64,000 bases of DNA from Cryptomeria japonica (Eukaryota > Streptophyta > Pinopsida > Cupressales > Cupressaceae). Both the position numbers and the translations under genes were made by a program. The first letter of the stretch is position 1. The number at the start of each line of letters is the position of its first letter. The stretch lies in NCBI RefSeq assembly GCF_030272615.1, contig NC_081405.1, positions 572,908,252-572,972,251 of the forward strand. The letters run 5' to 3'. The notes under the pieces are model-generated. The model was given only the letters and a program-made list of their open reading frames with translations, made no database searches and was not told where the DNA came from. Positions 44,732 to 56,648 of the stretch are shown one piece after another.

Positions 44732-44763
44732 GGGACCATGTGCACGCCGGGCGCCATGGTCCC
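44732..44763. repeat. Perfect 9-bp inverted repeat GGGACCATG/CATGGTCCC
   Basis: The arms enclose a 14-base GC-rich spacer with GCCGGGCGC. It is identical in the other LTR at 57,910-57,941. Confidence 0.9.
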
Positions 44764-45129
44764 AACAACTTTTCACCAAATTTTTAGGGCCGTCGGATAT
44801 GATGATTTTAGAGAGAATCCCGAAGTTACAGCTGATTTCGAGATGTTTTGACCCCCGAAATCAAGCCCCCAAGTTCAAAATAGGACCTAATTAGGGTTTT
44901 TGATTAAATGATGTATTGGAAGAATAAAATGAAAGGGGCACACTTTAATGAAAAGGGCCCAACTTTATTATATGGGAGATGATAAAATAGAACCTTAGAC
45001 CTAATTAATTTAATTAATTAAGTGCTAAAGGGAAAATGCAATGCAAAATGAAAAATGCACTAAGGCGGGTGCTAAACTAGGTGTGAAATTGTACCACCCT
45101 AGCAAGTGCATACAATTTACGACGCTACA

Positions 45130-45144
45130 TTTAGCCCCCACTTT
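45130..45144 (-). other. Polypurine tract of Gypsy G
   Basis: On the minus strand, AAAGTGGGGGCTAAA is followed directly by the LTR start TGTAGCGTCG. Confidence 0.88.
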
Positions 45145-46174
45145 AGCGGTCATATGAACACTACGTGCATATGCCAGCTAAAGTACAGAAAAGTAAACAT
45201 TATTTGAAAAAGGATATATCCATAAGTTGTCGGACGAAGCCCCCAGTGGTATCTGCAGTACACAGTTAGGAACCGCACCCTACAAAACACACATTAGATC
45301 ACAAAATCACCTAATGCTTACTAAGGAAGGTGATGAAAATTCAAGGGTAGCTATATGCCCCCCCTGTTTTGGCTTGCAAATTTTAGTGAGTTGAAACAGG
45401 GTATCATGTTTACCACTTCGAATTGGTAAAGAATATTGATGACAAATGCTCACAAGAAGATTTGATATGAGATCAAAAACTAATGGAGAATCATTTGGTA
45501 AGAAAGAGGACTAAATCTCAATTCCAACACAACAAAGAGTGTGAGGATTTGAGAGTTCTCGAACACAAGATGAAGGTTGTAAATGGAAACAAAATGCAAA
45601 GAGAAGAAAAGAAAGGAAAAAAGCATGAATACACACATTGGTGATCCATGAAAAGAATAGTGAGAGAGAAAACATGGAATTCTCACCCCTAGATCTTGTC
45701 TAGGTGATCCATGGGAAAAAGGACATGGAAAACTAGCCCCTAGAGTCTGTCTAGGTGATCCATGTAAGGGAGGAGAGTGAGAAATTCTAGCCTTATGCCG
45801 CTAGTTCCACTCAACCTCGTGCATGTGTGTGTAAGTGAGGTTAGAAGCACCTCATAGGTGTCTATGCCCGAGTATGCTACAACCTATATATGTATAGTAC
45901 AAAAGCATGACATCTCGCTCTAAGAGTCGGTGCTCTGGTTCCGAGAATAATCACCTTGTATAAAAGAAAAATGGAGACAGCTCGCTCTAAGAGTCTGTGC
46001 TCTGGTTCCGAGAATGACCCATTGCTCAAAAAGTGTAATGTTTATGTAATAAGAAAAGTAGAACAAGGATACCTACCTTCATCACAAAAGAAGATACCCC
46101 AAAAAATGCAACAATGTCATAGATCCAAGCAAGAGAGTTTTGCACTCTTTAAGCAAGGATAAGATAATTGAAAA
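45145..46174. other. 3' non-coding region of Gypsy G with tandem repeats
   Basis: No coding domain. A 67-bp tandem duplication with CTCGCTCTAAGAGTC and GCTCTGGTTCCGAGAA starts at 45,914 and 45,981. A second, diverged duplication with GTCTAGGTGATCCATG is at about 45,690-45,770. Positions 46,170-46,174 (GAAAA) are the left target duplication of Copia H. Confidence 0.75.
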
Positions 46175-47193
46175 TGTTGGGAAAAATGGTGTCTCAACCT
46201 TGCATTTATGCGAGGTTACTATTTATAGTAAGTTTTCATTTGAGCACGAAATGGTGCAAAACTCTCCCTGAAGCTTCTGGTTGGCTAGATAAGCATTTCG
46301 GTAAAGTTTCATCGCAAGGTCATAGCTAGTTTTGAAGATATTAAAGTTTTCGTCTTGGAGGGGTGCAATAAAATATTTAAACTTAATTTTGGGGACTTTA
46401 GAGGCTCCAAAACGCCCTGAAAAGTGGTCGTAACCAGCGAAGCAGGTTACAAGGTGATAGAGAACTTCGCGAGCTTTCCGGCGCTTCAAACGGTTCGTCA
46501 ATCGGACACCCGGTTCTCAAGTTATGGCCTCCGGAAGTTTGTACTCCTGAAATAGGAAAAAAATAATTTGTATCGGATACATAAATGAGCTGTAAAAGGG
46601 AGCGACATGTGTTGATGTGTGCTTTAACATGTCATAGGGCATCTAGAAGGGAGATAAAGTCGGCTACACCTTATTGGGTGGTTTTAGCCCATGGTTTTGT
46701 AATACCGTTTGACGGTTTCTTGTATTGTATCTCCTATTTATGAGGTGTGTGAGATAGAGGTTGTGTGTAAGAGTCTTATGGCTATTGAGTTGCCTCTGAA
46801 TCTCTGATTAGTGGTACTCTTGCGAAGAGCTTGCTCTGCAAGTATGTTGTAATCTATTTTGATTGCTGAATAAAATATTGAGCTGCTTTTGGAGTGTGGG
46901 GTTTTTCTCCCGAAAGGGTTTTCCCCACGTAAATCATTGTGTTGTGGTATGAATGCTATTATATCTATTTCTATTTTTCTGTAACTGTTTTAATGATCTG
47001 AAAAAGCTACTTTTGGAGTGTGGGGTTTTTCTCCCGAAAGGGTTTTCCCCACGTAAATCACTGTGTTGTGGTATGAATGCTATTATATCTATTTCTATTT
47101 TCTGTAACTGTTGTAACGATCTGAAAAAGTTTTGCATTACCCTCCTCTCAAGGTTAGTGTAGGAAGTTGTTTCCGCTACTTAACTTCCTTACA
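46175..47193 (+). repeat. 5' LTR of Copia H, with a private 124-bp tandem duplication
   Basis: 1,019 bp, TGTTGGGAAAAATGG to AACTTCCTTACA. The block with CTTTTGGAGTGTGGGG and CGAAAGGGTTTTCCCCACG appears twice, exactly 124 bp apart (from about 46,886 and 47,010), but only once in the 3' LTR. This explains the whole length difference. AATAAA at 46,869-46,874 may be the polyadenylation signal. TTACTATTTATAGTAA at 46,216-46,231 is a perfect palindrome near the LTR start. Confidence 0.95.
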
Positions 47194-47195
47194 AG

Positions 47196-47208
47196 TGGTA
47201 TCAGAGCC
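47196..47208 (+). other. Primer-binding site of Copia H, tRNA-iMet type
   Basis: TGGTATCAGAGCC follows the LTR end ACA after two bases. Confidence 0.95.
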
Positions 47209-47317
47209 TGATCACCTTTGGTTTCAATTGTGGGCAGTTGGGTTTTTTGAACTAATCCAGATTTGAGTGGGAGCTTGTGCAGAAGACACTTTTTGATCTT
47301 GTTGCAGGAATATTCAG

Positions 47318-50300
47318 ATGGCGAGTTCGTCAGGGAGAATAGAGGTGGAGAAATTTAATGGAAGTAATTTTGAGATGTGGAAGCTGAAGATGGAAGATCT
47401 GCTAATAGATCGAGATATTTGGGATGCTGTTGATGCGAATGTCCAAAGGCCCTCAGATCCTACTGCGGCAGCTCAATATGATGTTATGGACCGAAAAGCC
47501 AAGGGTCTAATCAGACTGTGCCTGACAGATTCTGTTCTAATCAATGTCCATGAAGAGAACTCTGCAAATAAGCTATGGACTAAGCTTGGTGAGATGTATC
47601 AAGTGAAATCTTTATTAAATCAAATTTTCTTAAGAAAGAAATTGTATTCCTTGAAGATGGAAGAGGGTGGACGAATTGCAGACCACCTGGAAGCATTCAA
47701 TATGTTGGTGGCTCAATTAGTATCCGTCGGTGTCAAGATGGACGAGGAGGAGAAATGTCAGATCTTGCTTTGTTCTTTGCCTGATTCGTGGGATTCTCTT
47801 GTTATGGCTATCGGTAGTACTTCTGTTGTTTTGAAATCTGAGGACGTGGTGGGTGCCCTACTCGGTGAAGAGATGCGAAGGAAGGTATCCATCAGTTCAA
47901 AGGAAGCCCTAACTGTTCATGGAAGACCTAAGGAGAAAGGCAAGAAGAATGAGAAGCGTGACAAGTCCAAATCCAAAGGGAGATCGAAATCTCCTGGAAA
48001 GTCCAAAGTCATTTGCTGGAATTGCGGTAAACCGGGTCACATCCGTAAGGACTGCAAAGAAGAAAAGAAGAAGAAGAAAAAGAAAAGGTTCGATTCTGAT
48101 TCTGAGTCCAACAAGGAAGATGGCGATGCATTTATTGCGGCTTTGGTGACTCATGCAGGTAATGATGCCTGGCTAATTGACTCGGGTGCATCTTTTCATA
48201 TGACTTCCAATAGAGATTGGTTTTTTGAATATGAAGGATTTAATGGAGGTAAGGTGTACTTGGGTGATGATTCACATCTAGACATTGTTGGTCGAGGTAA
48301 AGTTAGAATCAGGTTTTCTGATGGTAGAATAAAAAGGATTAATGGTGTGCTGCATATCCCTGGATTAAAACGAAACCTGTTATCTGTGAGCAAACTGATA
48401 GATGCGGGTGTGCAGGTAGTCTTTTCTAAAGTAGGATGTAAGATGATTAAGGGTGCTATGGTAGTTGCTATAGGTGTCAGGTTTGGTACTTTGTATAAGC
48501 TTGAAGCATACACTGTTGAGTGTAATAGCACTTCTGTAAAAAGTAAATCTACAGATACTTCACTGGAAGATTTGAAGGTTTCACCTTCAGCAGATGGAAA
48601 TGGTTTTTGGGTACCTAAGGGTGCTCTTTCATCTGAAGCAAAGTTACCTGCAGAGAAGACTATGTTATGGCACCAGAGACTTGGCCACATTGGAGAAAAG
48701 GGTCTAAGGACCTTGAAAAATAAAAACCTTGTTGAAGGTTTGAATGATTGTAATCTTGACTTTGATTTCTGTGAGCATTGCATTTATGGAAAACAAAACC
48801 GCGTTCAGTTTTACTCGAGTTCTCATAAAACTTGTGGTGTTTTGGATCTTATCCATTTTGATGTGTTTGGTCCAGTAGATGTCTCTTCGATTGGAAAATC
48901 CACATATTATGTTTCATTTATTGATGATTTTAGTAGAAGGACATGGGGATATTTTCTAAAGAGTAAATCTGAAGTTTTTAGTCGTTTTAAAGAATTTAAA
49001 GCAATGGTTGAGTTGCAGACTGGAAAGAAAATAAAATGTTTGAGAACTGATAATGGCGGTGAGTTTTGCTCTAATGAGTTTGATAGATTCTATAAAGACT
49101 GTGGAATTAACAGGCAGAAGACAACTCCGTATTCTCCACAGCAGAATGGAGTTGCAGAAAGAATGAACAGGACACTGATGGAGAAGGCTAGGAGTATGTT
49201 GAGTGGTGCTGGTCTCGAACAAAAGTTTTGGGCTGAAGCTATTGCCACTGCTTGCTACCTGATTAACAGGTCTCCTACATTAGCTCTTGTTGATAAAACG
49301 CCTATGGAAGCATGGTCAGGTCACAAGCCTTCATTGAGACATCTTAGAGTTTTTGGTTGCGAGGCATATGCACATGTGCCAAAGGAGAAGTGAATAAAGT
49401 TGGAGAACAAGGCTATGAAATGTATCTTCATCGGGTATAGTTATGGTGTGAAAGGATACAAGCTTTGGGACCCTGTTGCACAAAAGGTAATTCACAGTAG
49501 AAGTGTTATTTTTAGAGAAATTAAGTCTCTTTCTATTACATTGCAGCCAGAACAGACTAAAAAAGAAGATGTGATTCAACTTCCTTCTACACCTGAAAGA
49601 GTTGAATCGAGACCCCTAGATAGGCAAGAATTTGAGGAGAGCTCGTCTAGCTCTGAATCTTTAGAAGAGGAGGAAGAACCTCCAACTCAGCTTGTTCGAA
49701 GGTCTACAAGACATAGACAACCACCTGAAAGGTATTCACCTAATGATTGGAGATGTATTTTTGCTCTGAATACTAGTGTGGATGAACCGAAATCTGTAGA
49801 AGAGGCATTAGGTATGAATGATGCAGAATCCTGGAAGATTGCTATGGAGGAAGAAATGGCAGCTTTGAAAAAGAATGATACATGGGATCTTGTACCATTG
49901 CTTGAAGGACGAAAACCTGTTGGTAAATGGGTGTTCAAGAAAAAGATTGGTTCAGATGGAAGCATTGAAAAGTATAAAGCAAGGTTAGTTGCAAAAGGCT
50001 ACTCTCAGGTTGAGGGTGTTGATTACGGTGAGATATTTTCTCCTGTTGCAAAAATGACGTCCATTAGATTTTTGCTTTCTATTGCTACTGCTTATGATTT
50101 AGAGGTTGAACAAATGGATGTGAAAATTGTTTTCCTTCATGGTGATTTGGAGGAAGATATTTATATGACACAGCCGGAGCACTATGTGGTGAAAGACAAA
50201 AGTAATTTGGTTTGTAAATTGAAGAAATCTTTGTATGGCCTCAAACAAAGTCCTAGGATGTGGTACCAGAAATTTGATACATATGTGTTGAGTTTGGGAT

Positions 50301-51361
50301 TTGAACATTCTAAATCAGATCACTGTATTTATTATAAATCTGATGGTGATCATTTCTTATTCATTGCATTGTATGTTGATGATATGTTATTCATTGGTAA
50401 AGGGAAAGGTATGATTTCAGAACTGAAGTCTCAGCTCGCTGCTAAATTTGAAATGAAAGATCTTGGTGCAGCAAAGCACATTCTTGGGATGGAAATTAGA
50501 AGAGATAGGGTGAACAGAAAGCTATGGCTAGGCCAGAGTAAGTATGTGAATTCAGTGTTACAGAGGTTCAACATGCAGAATTGTAGACCATTGAGTGTTC
50601 CTTTTACAGTTGGAATGAAACTATCTATTTCAGATTGTCCTACATCCCCATTGGAGATGGAAGATATGAGAAGAGTGCCTTACCAGAGTGCAGTTGGAAG
50701 CTTGATGTATGCTATGGTCTGTACTAGACCATACATTGCCCAAGAAGTGGGAGTACTTTCTAGATATATGTCTAATCCTAGTAGAGTTCATTGGGATGCA
50801 GTCAAAAGAGTCTTCAGATATTTGAAGGGTACTTCAGAGTATTCTTTGTGTTATCATGGTAATTCAGTTGGAAACATGACTTCCCTTGATATCCATGGTT
50901 ATGTGGTTTCAGATTGGGCAGGTGATATTGATAGCAGAAGATCCACCAGTGCTTATGTGTTTACTTTGTTTGGTGGTGCAATTAGTTGGATGAGTAAGCG
51001 ACAGGCCGTGGTTTCTTTATCCACTACTGAAGCAGAGTATATGGCAGCTACTCATGCTTGTAAAGAGGCCATTTGGCTTAAGAGACTGTGTTTAGATATT
51101 GGAATAAAACAAGGTACAGTGACAATTTACTGTGACAGTCAGAGTGTAATTAGCCTAGCTAAGAACCCGACATTTCATGCCCGGACCAAACATATTGATG
51201 TTCAGTATCATTTTGTTAAAGATATGGTCGAAGATGGTAGGGTGAAGCTGGTTAAGGTGGAAACTTTGATGAATGTTGCAGATGCTTTAACTAAGGTTGT
51301 GAGCACAGAGAAGTTCAGATGGTGTTCAGAGTCTATGGGCCTTATGGCCCCTAGCAATTGA
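47318..51361 (+). pseudogene. gag-pol: gag-pol polyprotein of Copia H, one premature stop
   Basis: A single frame of 1,347 codons encodes the whole Copia polyprotein. Residues 1-200 are the UBN2-type capsid. A zinc knuckle, CWNCGKPGHIRKDC, lies near residue 232. Protease is AWLIDSGASFHMT near 287. Pre-integrase MLWHQRLGHIGEKG lies near 447. Integrase has Asp in LIHFDVFGP, Asp in LRTDNGGEF and Glu in GVAERMNRT. RT follows with QMDVKIVFLHGDL and YVDD (50,372-50,383), then RNase H with VSDWAGD, TTEAEYMAA and IYCDSQSV, to a stop after LMAPSN. A TGA at 49,391-49,393, at the integrase-RT spacer, splits it into 691 and 653 codons in the same register. All catalytic residues I can check are present. 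It starts 125 bp after the LTR; the ATG follows CAGGAATATTCAG. Confidence 0.95.
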
Positions 51362-51402
51362 TTCATTGTGTTGACATTCCCTTCCGCTCATGCAAGGTGT
51401 TC

Positions 51403-51417
51403 GAGAAGTGGGAGATT
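51403..51417 (+). other. Polypurine tract of Copia H
   Basis: GAGAAGTGGGAGATT directly precedes the 3' LTR start TGTTGGGAAAAAT. Confidence 0.92.
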
Positions 51418-52312
51418 TGTTGGGAAAAATGGTGTCTCAACCTTACATTTATGCGAGGTTACTATTTATAGTAAGTTTTCATTTGAGCACGAAATGGTGC
51501 GAAACTCTCCCTGAAGCTTCTGGTTGGCTAGATAAGCATTTCGGTAAAGTTTCATCACAAGGTCATAGCTAGTTTTGAAGATATTAAAGTTTTCGTCTTG
51601 GAGGGGTGCAATAAAATATTTAAACTTAATTTTGGGGACTTTAGAGGCTCTGAAACACCCTGAAAAGTGGTCGTAACCGGCGAAGCGGGTTACAATGTGA
51701 TAGAGCACTTCGCGAGATTTCCGGCGCTTCAAACGGTTCGTCAATCGGACACCCGGTTCTCAAGTTATGGCCTCCGGAAGTTTGAACTCCTGAAATAGGA
51801 AAAAAATAATTTGTATCGGATACATAAATGAGCTGTAAAAGGGAGCGACACGTGTTGATGTGTGCTTTAACATGTCATAGGGCATCTAGAAGGGAGATAA
51901 GGTTGGCTACACCTTATTGGGTGGTTTTAGCCCATGGTTTTGTAATACCATTTGACGGTTTCTTGTATTGTATCTCCTATTTATGAGGTGTGTGAGATAG
52001 AGGTTGTGTGTAAGAGTCTTATGGCTATTGAGTTGCCTCTGAATATCTGATTAGTGGTACTCCTGCGAAGAGCTTGCTCTGCAAGTATGTTGTAATCTGT
52101 TTTGATTGCTGAATAAAATATTGAGCTACTTTTGGAGTGTGGGGTTTTTCTCCCGAAAGGGTTTTCCCCACGTAAATCACTGTGTTGTGGTATGAATGCT
52201 ATTATATCTATTTCTATTTTCTGTAACTGTTGTAACGATCTGAAAAAGTTTTGCATTACCCTCCTCTCAAGGTTAGTGTAGGAAGTTGTTTCCGCTACTT
52301 AACTTCCTTACA
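51418..52312 (+). repeat. 3' LTR of Copia H
   Basis: 895 bp with the same ends as the 5' LTR but a single copy of the 124-bp block. Differences are mostly transitions. Confidence 0.95.
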
Positions 52313-52317
52313 GAAAA

Positions 52318-53096
52318 GGGATATCTTGTAGTATGTGTAAAGGAGATCCTTAGAGGAGAAGAGATATTTGTACAAAAGACACCTATCCCCGAGAGGACAA
52401 ATATAACATCTTCTAGAATAAGACAAAGAAGAGAATAAGAATGCAATACTTCCTTCTTTTGCAAGGTGAAAGTGATTCTTAATGAAGGATGATGCTCTTT
52501 TTAACCCAATTGGGAGAGTGAATTCATTATGGATGTATTTGACCAAGTGCAAAAGAGGTTGTAGTCAAGAACTTACACCTCTTGTAAGAGAGAATCCTTG
52601 AACAAACAACAACACATGCATACAAGGAATAACATCAAGTAATAAAGTTCACATCATCCACGAAATAGGAAAAAGTGGATCCTTAGATAAAAATAAGGAA
52701 AGATCATTGCCTCCCAAGGATAAGGACAATGAGAAGGACTTACACAATCTTCCAGGGAGATATTTAGACATAAACAAAATGTACTACATACTCACATGGG
52801 TTCATGCAAGCAAGACATTAGTGTATGTTAAATGCTCCTCACAAGAAGTGGGTAGGATAAGAAAGAGAATACACATCTTCTCCCATATCTAGGAAAAGAG
52901 AATTCTAAAGCAAAGATGATCAATATTTTAACACTATTACCCCATAGGAACAAGAGATAACATAGAAAAATTAGGCTATTATGTTGCTTCAAAAATATGA
53001 TTGCACTTGAAATTGTACCATCATGAATGACAATGAGCCCCCAGTAAATGAGCTACCAATGTCACATAATGATGAGCAACATAATAGCCATTAATG
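52318..53096. other. Gypsy G internal sequence downstream of its frame, non-coding
   Basis: No recognisable domain. Short frames on either strand lack family features. It continues at 45,145-46,174 once H is removed. Confidence 0.55.
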
Positions 53097-54626
53097 TTAT
53101 TTAAAGACATGATAGATTGAATGAGGTATTTGAATGTGACATGCTGAATGCTCAACTATAAGTGAGATCAAAAACATGTATAAAATGATAAAAATTGAAG
53201 AAGAAAAGTCACAAGAAATCTTAGAAGAGGGATGAGTGTAATTTATTAGAGCCTTATCCCTGGAGGAAAGGATTTTATGATGAATAGGAGATAAAGATTC
53301 ATAAGTGGATTTAGAAATTTGAGGGGATTCATAAAGAGATTTGTTCATCACCAAGATTTCCTTATGAGGGGAATGAGAGTTGATAGAAGTAGAAGATGAT
53401 TTAGTTGAAGTGAGATCATCATCACTACTAAATATAGCATTCACATTGAGAGATGGTCTTTTAGATGCTTCGGTGGGCTTAGAAAGATTATATCCAAGTC
53501 CAAATGAATATTCATGCATGTTATGTTCTAAAGGAACTCTAATTCCTTGTTCATTTGTGCCACAACCATTTCCACTATAGCCACTCTTAGCCCAAATATG
53601 GAAACCACGACCATAACGATTAGCCATTTCAGAAAGAAAAGGTGGTTTTTCATAAGACAAAGAATCAAATTCTTCAGAATTAGAGGTGTGAGGAGAAGAA
53701 GTTTGAGAAGCGGCCACAAAATTATTGCTGATAGGTTCAGGTAAGACTGATTGATCTCTAGTTTCTTCCTTCTTTTTAACTTTAAGCTCTCTAGGAGGAA
53801 CCCTATACTCACCTACAAAGGTGGGATTGAAATCAAGGGATCCCCAATCGTCTTCTGCGAGAACCTTCTCAAGATCAAAAGCCTTTTCATGTGTAGATTC
53901 AAGTTGAGAAGAATCTTCTTCAGGAACTTCAGACTCATCCAAAGAATTTTGATTATCAGAGGGTGATGATTCATCCATAGGTATCTTGTTTAACGAGTCA
54001 TCACTAGAAGAGGAAGGCTTAGAAGAATTCCCTTTGGAAGTAGATGTTTGCAAACAAGCTTGAAAATTAGTATCACCTATCAAGGTATATGTCTTATTGT
54101 TATAAATAAATTTAACTTGTCTATGCAATGTAGAGGGGACAACTTGCATACTGTGAATCCAAGGTCTCCGTAATAACAAGTTGTATGTTAGATTTCCCGA
54201 CATAACATGGATAGGAGTAGGCAAAGTAACAGGTCCCACTGTGATGGGTAAGGTGATAATACCTAATGAAGACTTAGCCACATTATCAAAGCCTCGAATG
54301 GGATGAGAGTCAGGCTCAATAAGGGATGTATCCACATTCATCTTATGCAATAGATTAATGCTACACACATTAAGGCCAAAACCGTTATCTACCAGTGTTC
54401 GTCTTATAGCAGTGTCATTTATGATAACCACAATCATCAAGGGATCATATTGATGTTGAATTTCACTAGTAGGCAACTCATCTTGAGTAAACACAATTTG
54501 AGCTTTAGGATTCATCACAGAGTTAACCAAAGACACTATATTACTAGACGTATTAGGTGGAGGAACATTCAAATCTTTCAAGGCATCTTGTAACATTCCA
54601 TGATGAGCGAAAGAAGTTTGGATCAA
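53097..54626 (-). pseudogene. Protease and G-patch-like region of Gypsy G, open for 509 codons
   Basis: Near the N-terminus, TAIRRTLVDNGFGLNVCSIN has the retroviral-type aspartic protease loop with Asp kept but D-N-G in place of the usual D-T/S-G. The rest of the fold follows (PIRGFDNVAKSSLGIITLPI, LLLRRPWIHSMQVVPSTLHR). A Ser/Glu-rich linker then leads to MANRYGRGFHIWAKSGYSGN and GCGTNEQGIRVPLEH, resembling the G-patch found beside proteases in some Gypsy elements (Gly-rich, aromatic, with an EQGIRVPLEH tail). RT does not follow. Confidence 0.8.
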
Positions 54627-54872
54627 ATCCCAAAGGGATATCTTAGTAGGGGTAGCTTTAAGTTGTTCTATGAGATCATAGTCCTTACCAAGAACTTGTG
54701 AAATACGAGCTTGAGGAAGAATAGGTTGGGAAGGAGGAAGTGAAGTTGGGATAACTAGAGGAGGATTAGGTTGCCTATTGTTTCTAGTATTATAAGTTTG
54801 GGCAACCGCATGATAACTCTCTCTAGTCAGTTGCTTAGCATACTCATAAGGGCTCTTAGTAGAATAACCTCC

Positions 54873-56291
54873 TTACACAGTAATAATAGGTTTCTTAGGA
54901 GTGCAAAAAGAATCATTAGCATAACCACCTTGAACCACTAAGATAGGCTTATTTAAAGGTTGAGAATTTTGAGAAAGACAAGCACCTTGGACAGTGAAGA
55001 GAGGTTTGTTAGATGTTTCATTCACATGTATCGAATTGATTGAGGATGGTTTAGAGGAATGAACAAAAGTGTTGGAAGAATTAATGATAGTCTTCTCTTG
55101 CACTAACATCTTATCAATTTTAGGAGAGAGACAAGGGGTAGGCATTGATGTTCTAGTAGGAAGAGGAAAGGTCATATCATCCTCTATCATCAAATGATCT
55201 ACATGGGGAATAAAATTTCTAGGAGAAGGATCAACATTACTCTCTAAAGTCTCACTTTTGAGAGGGAGATCTTTGAAAGAGATGTTAACCATCTTGCCTT
55301 GAACTAGGGTTTCCTTATGAGTAGAACCAAGTTGAGGAGAGGGAGATGCCTTATTTTTAAAGAGAGAATAATTGAGATTCAAGGAAGGTGAGAAACTATA
55401 AAGGGAGTTTTAAATCTTTATTTCATCCCCTTTGGCTAGGGTTCTCTCATGGGGTAGAGAATAATCTACACCTTCTTCTAATGGTTAATCCCAAATAGCA
55501 AAGTTGTTGAAAGGAATGTTTGAAGTATTGTCAATTTCGGGAGAGGAGATAACATTGTTTATTAATTCCTCATCCTTAGGAGGGAGAACATCAATAGATA
55601 TGTTAAACTCATCCTCTTTCCTCAAAATATGTTCAATATGATCTTTAGGGGAGAGAGAATTAAGGAAATTGCTTATTATTTCATCTTCTTTCTCTAAGGG
55701 ATGCTTATGGGTAAGACAAACTTTAGGAGAAGGGTAAGCATTTATCATTAATTCATCATCTTTAGTGGGAATTTTGTTGGAAAAGGAAATTACATCACTA
55801 GAAAATGTAGGGATAATGTCATCTTCTTGCACAAAAGGATCCTCATGAAGGGAGTGTTTTTTAGGAGGAACATGAACATATTTCTCCAAAGATTCATGCT
55901 TAGGAAGGAGATCTTTGAAAGAAGTGTTCATAACCTCTTGTTGCACTAACATGCCCCCATTGGAAGGACCAACTTTAGGAGAAAATAAGTCAATGTCCAT
56001 CAATACCTTTTCACTTAGAGAGGCATCATGTAGGGAAGGTGAAGTAACATTAAGAAAGGTGTTTATGATATCATTCTCTTCCTCTAGGATAGCTAAATAG
56101 GAAGGGCACATTTTAAGAGAATTGTCAAGATCACTCTTAAAGTCTTCATCCTTAGAGCATGGGAGAGTCTCAAAGGGATTGGAAGCAACTCTTTTAGGCA
56201 CTAAAATGTTGTTATAGATGGGGGGAGGTTCTTTAGGAGAAGGAAAAATTGAAACAAGGGAAGCTAACCCATTATCAAATGAATGCATCAT
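54873..56291 (-). pseudogene. N-terminal gag-like frame of Gypsy G
   Basis: Open pieces 56,291-55,485 (268 codons) and 55,382-54,873 (169 codons) share the register of the protease region, so this was one frame of about 1,065 codons with at least two stops. The translation is rich in Pro, Ser, Lys and Asp, with loosely repeated modules (PKEPPPIYNN, FLNVTSPSLHDASLSEK, FLNSLSPKDHIEHILRKEDE). No Retrotrans_gag motif or zinc knuckle was found. It is either a very diverged gag or an unrelated leader protein. Confidence 0.6.
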
Positions 56292-56507
56292 GACAACAAT
56301 TTTCCTCTTTCAAATGATAACACATGCAAAATAGAAGGAAATGCTTAATTTTAACCAATGCAAGCACTTAGAATTTAGATTTAGAAAACTGAAATTTATG
56401 ATTCAAATGAGTTCCTAAATCAGATTTGAAATTATTGATCCCAATTAAGCTATCCACAAGTTCAACTTTGAATTGAAAAAATTAGGGTTTTAGCAAAAAT
56501 TTCCTCT

Positions 56508-56528
56508 AATTTTTTTTTTTTTTTTAAT
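56508..56528. repeat. Poly-T tract in the Gypsy G leader
   Basis: A run of about 17 T lies in the untranslated leader, between LTR and first frame. Confidence 0.85.
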
Positions 56529-56626
56529 CTTGCAAGAAATTAAAACTTGTAAATGAAAATTTGAATTTGAAATAGTATAAACACTCAAATTTGAAAACAT
56601 AAATCAGAATTAGAGAAGATTGGAAT

Positions 56627-56648
56627 TTCACGTCGGGTTCACCAAAGA
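56627..56648 (-). other. Primer-binding-site-like sequence of Gypsy G
   Basis: On the minus strand, TTTGGTGAACCCGACGTGAA follows the LTR end CCACACA. The complementary strand reads TTCACGTCGGGTTCACCA, which ends in CCA like a mature tRNA. It differs from the iMet site used by every other complete element in the window and matches the site of element I. Confidence 0.7.

Larger units (their letters stand above)
43422..45129 (-). repeat. 3' LTR of Gypsy G
   Basis: 1,708 bp from TGTGTGGGGGAAAAAG to TTTACGACGCTACA, aligning closely with 56,649-58,307. On the minus strand a TATA box (CTATATAG, 44,109-44,116) lies in the context AAAACCCTATATAGCCGCC. It contains a GC-rich tandem array (43,864-43,990) and an inverted repeat (44,732-44,763). 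Confidence 0.93.
46175..52312 (+). mobile_element. Copia element H, nearly intact, plus strand
   Basis: 6,138 bp with both LTRs and a perfect 5-bp target duplication GAAAA (46,170-46,174 and 52,313-52,317) inside Gypsy G. The order is LTR, iMet primer site, gag, zinc knuckle, protease, integrase, RT, RNase H, polypurine tract and LTR. Its only evident coding lesion is one TGA. Counting by eye, about 20 substitutions separate the LTRs, fewer than in any other pair here, so it is the youngest insertion. It belongs to a different Copia lineage from D, E and F. Confidence 0.96.

Noticed and set aside
47909-48783. Minus-strand frames of 81 and 195 codons, and a 76-codon plus-strand frame
   Set aside because: They are shadows of the intact Copia H gag-pol frame.
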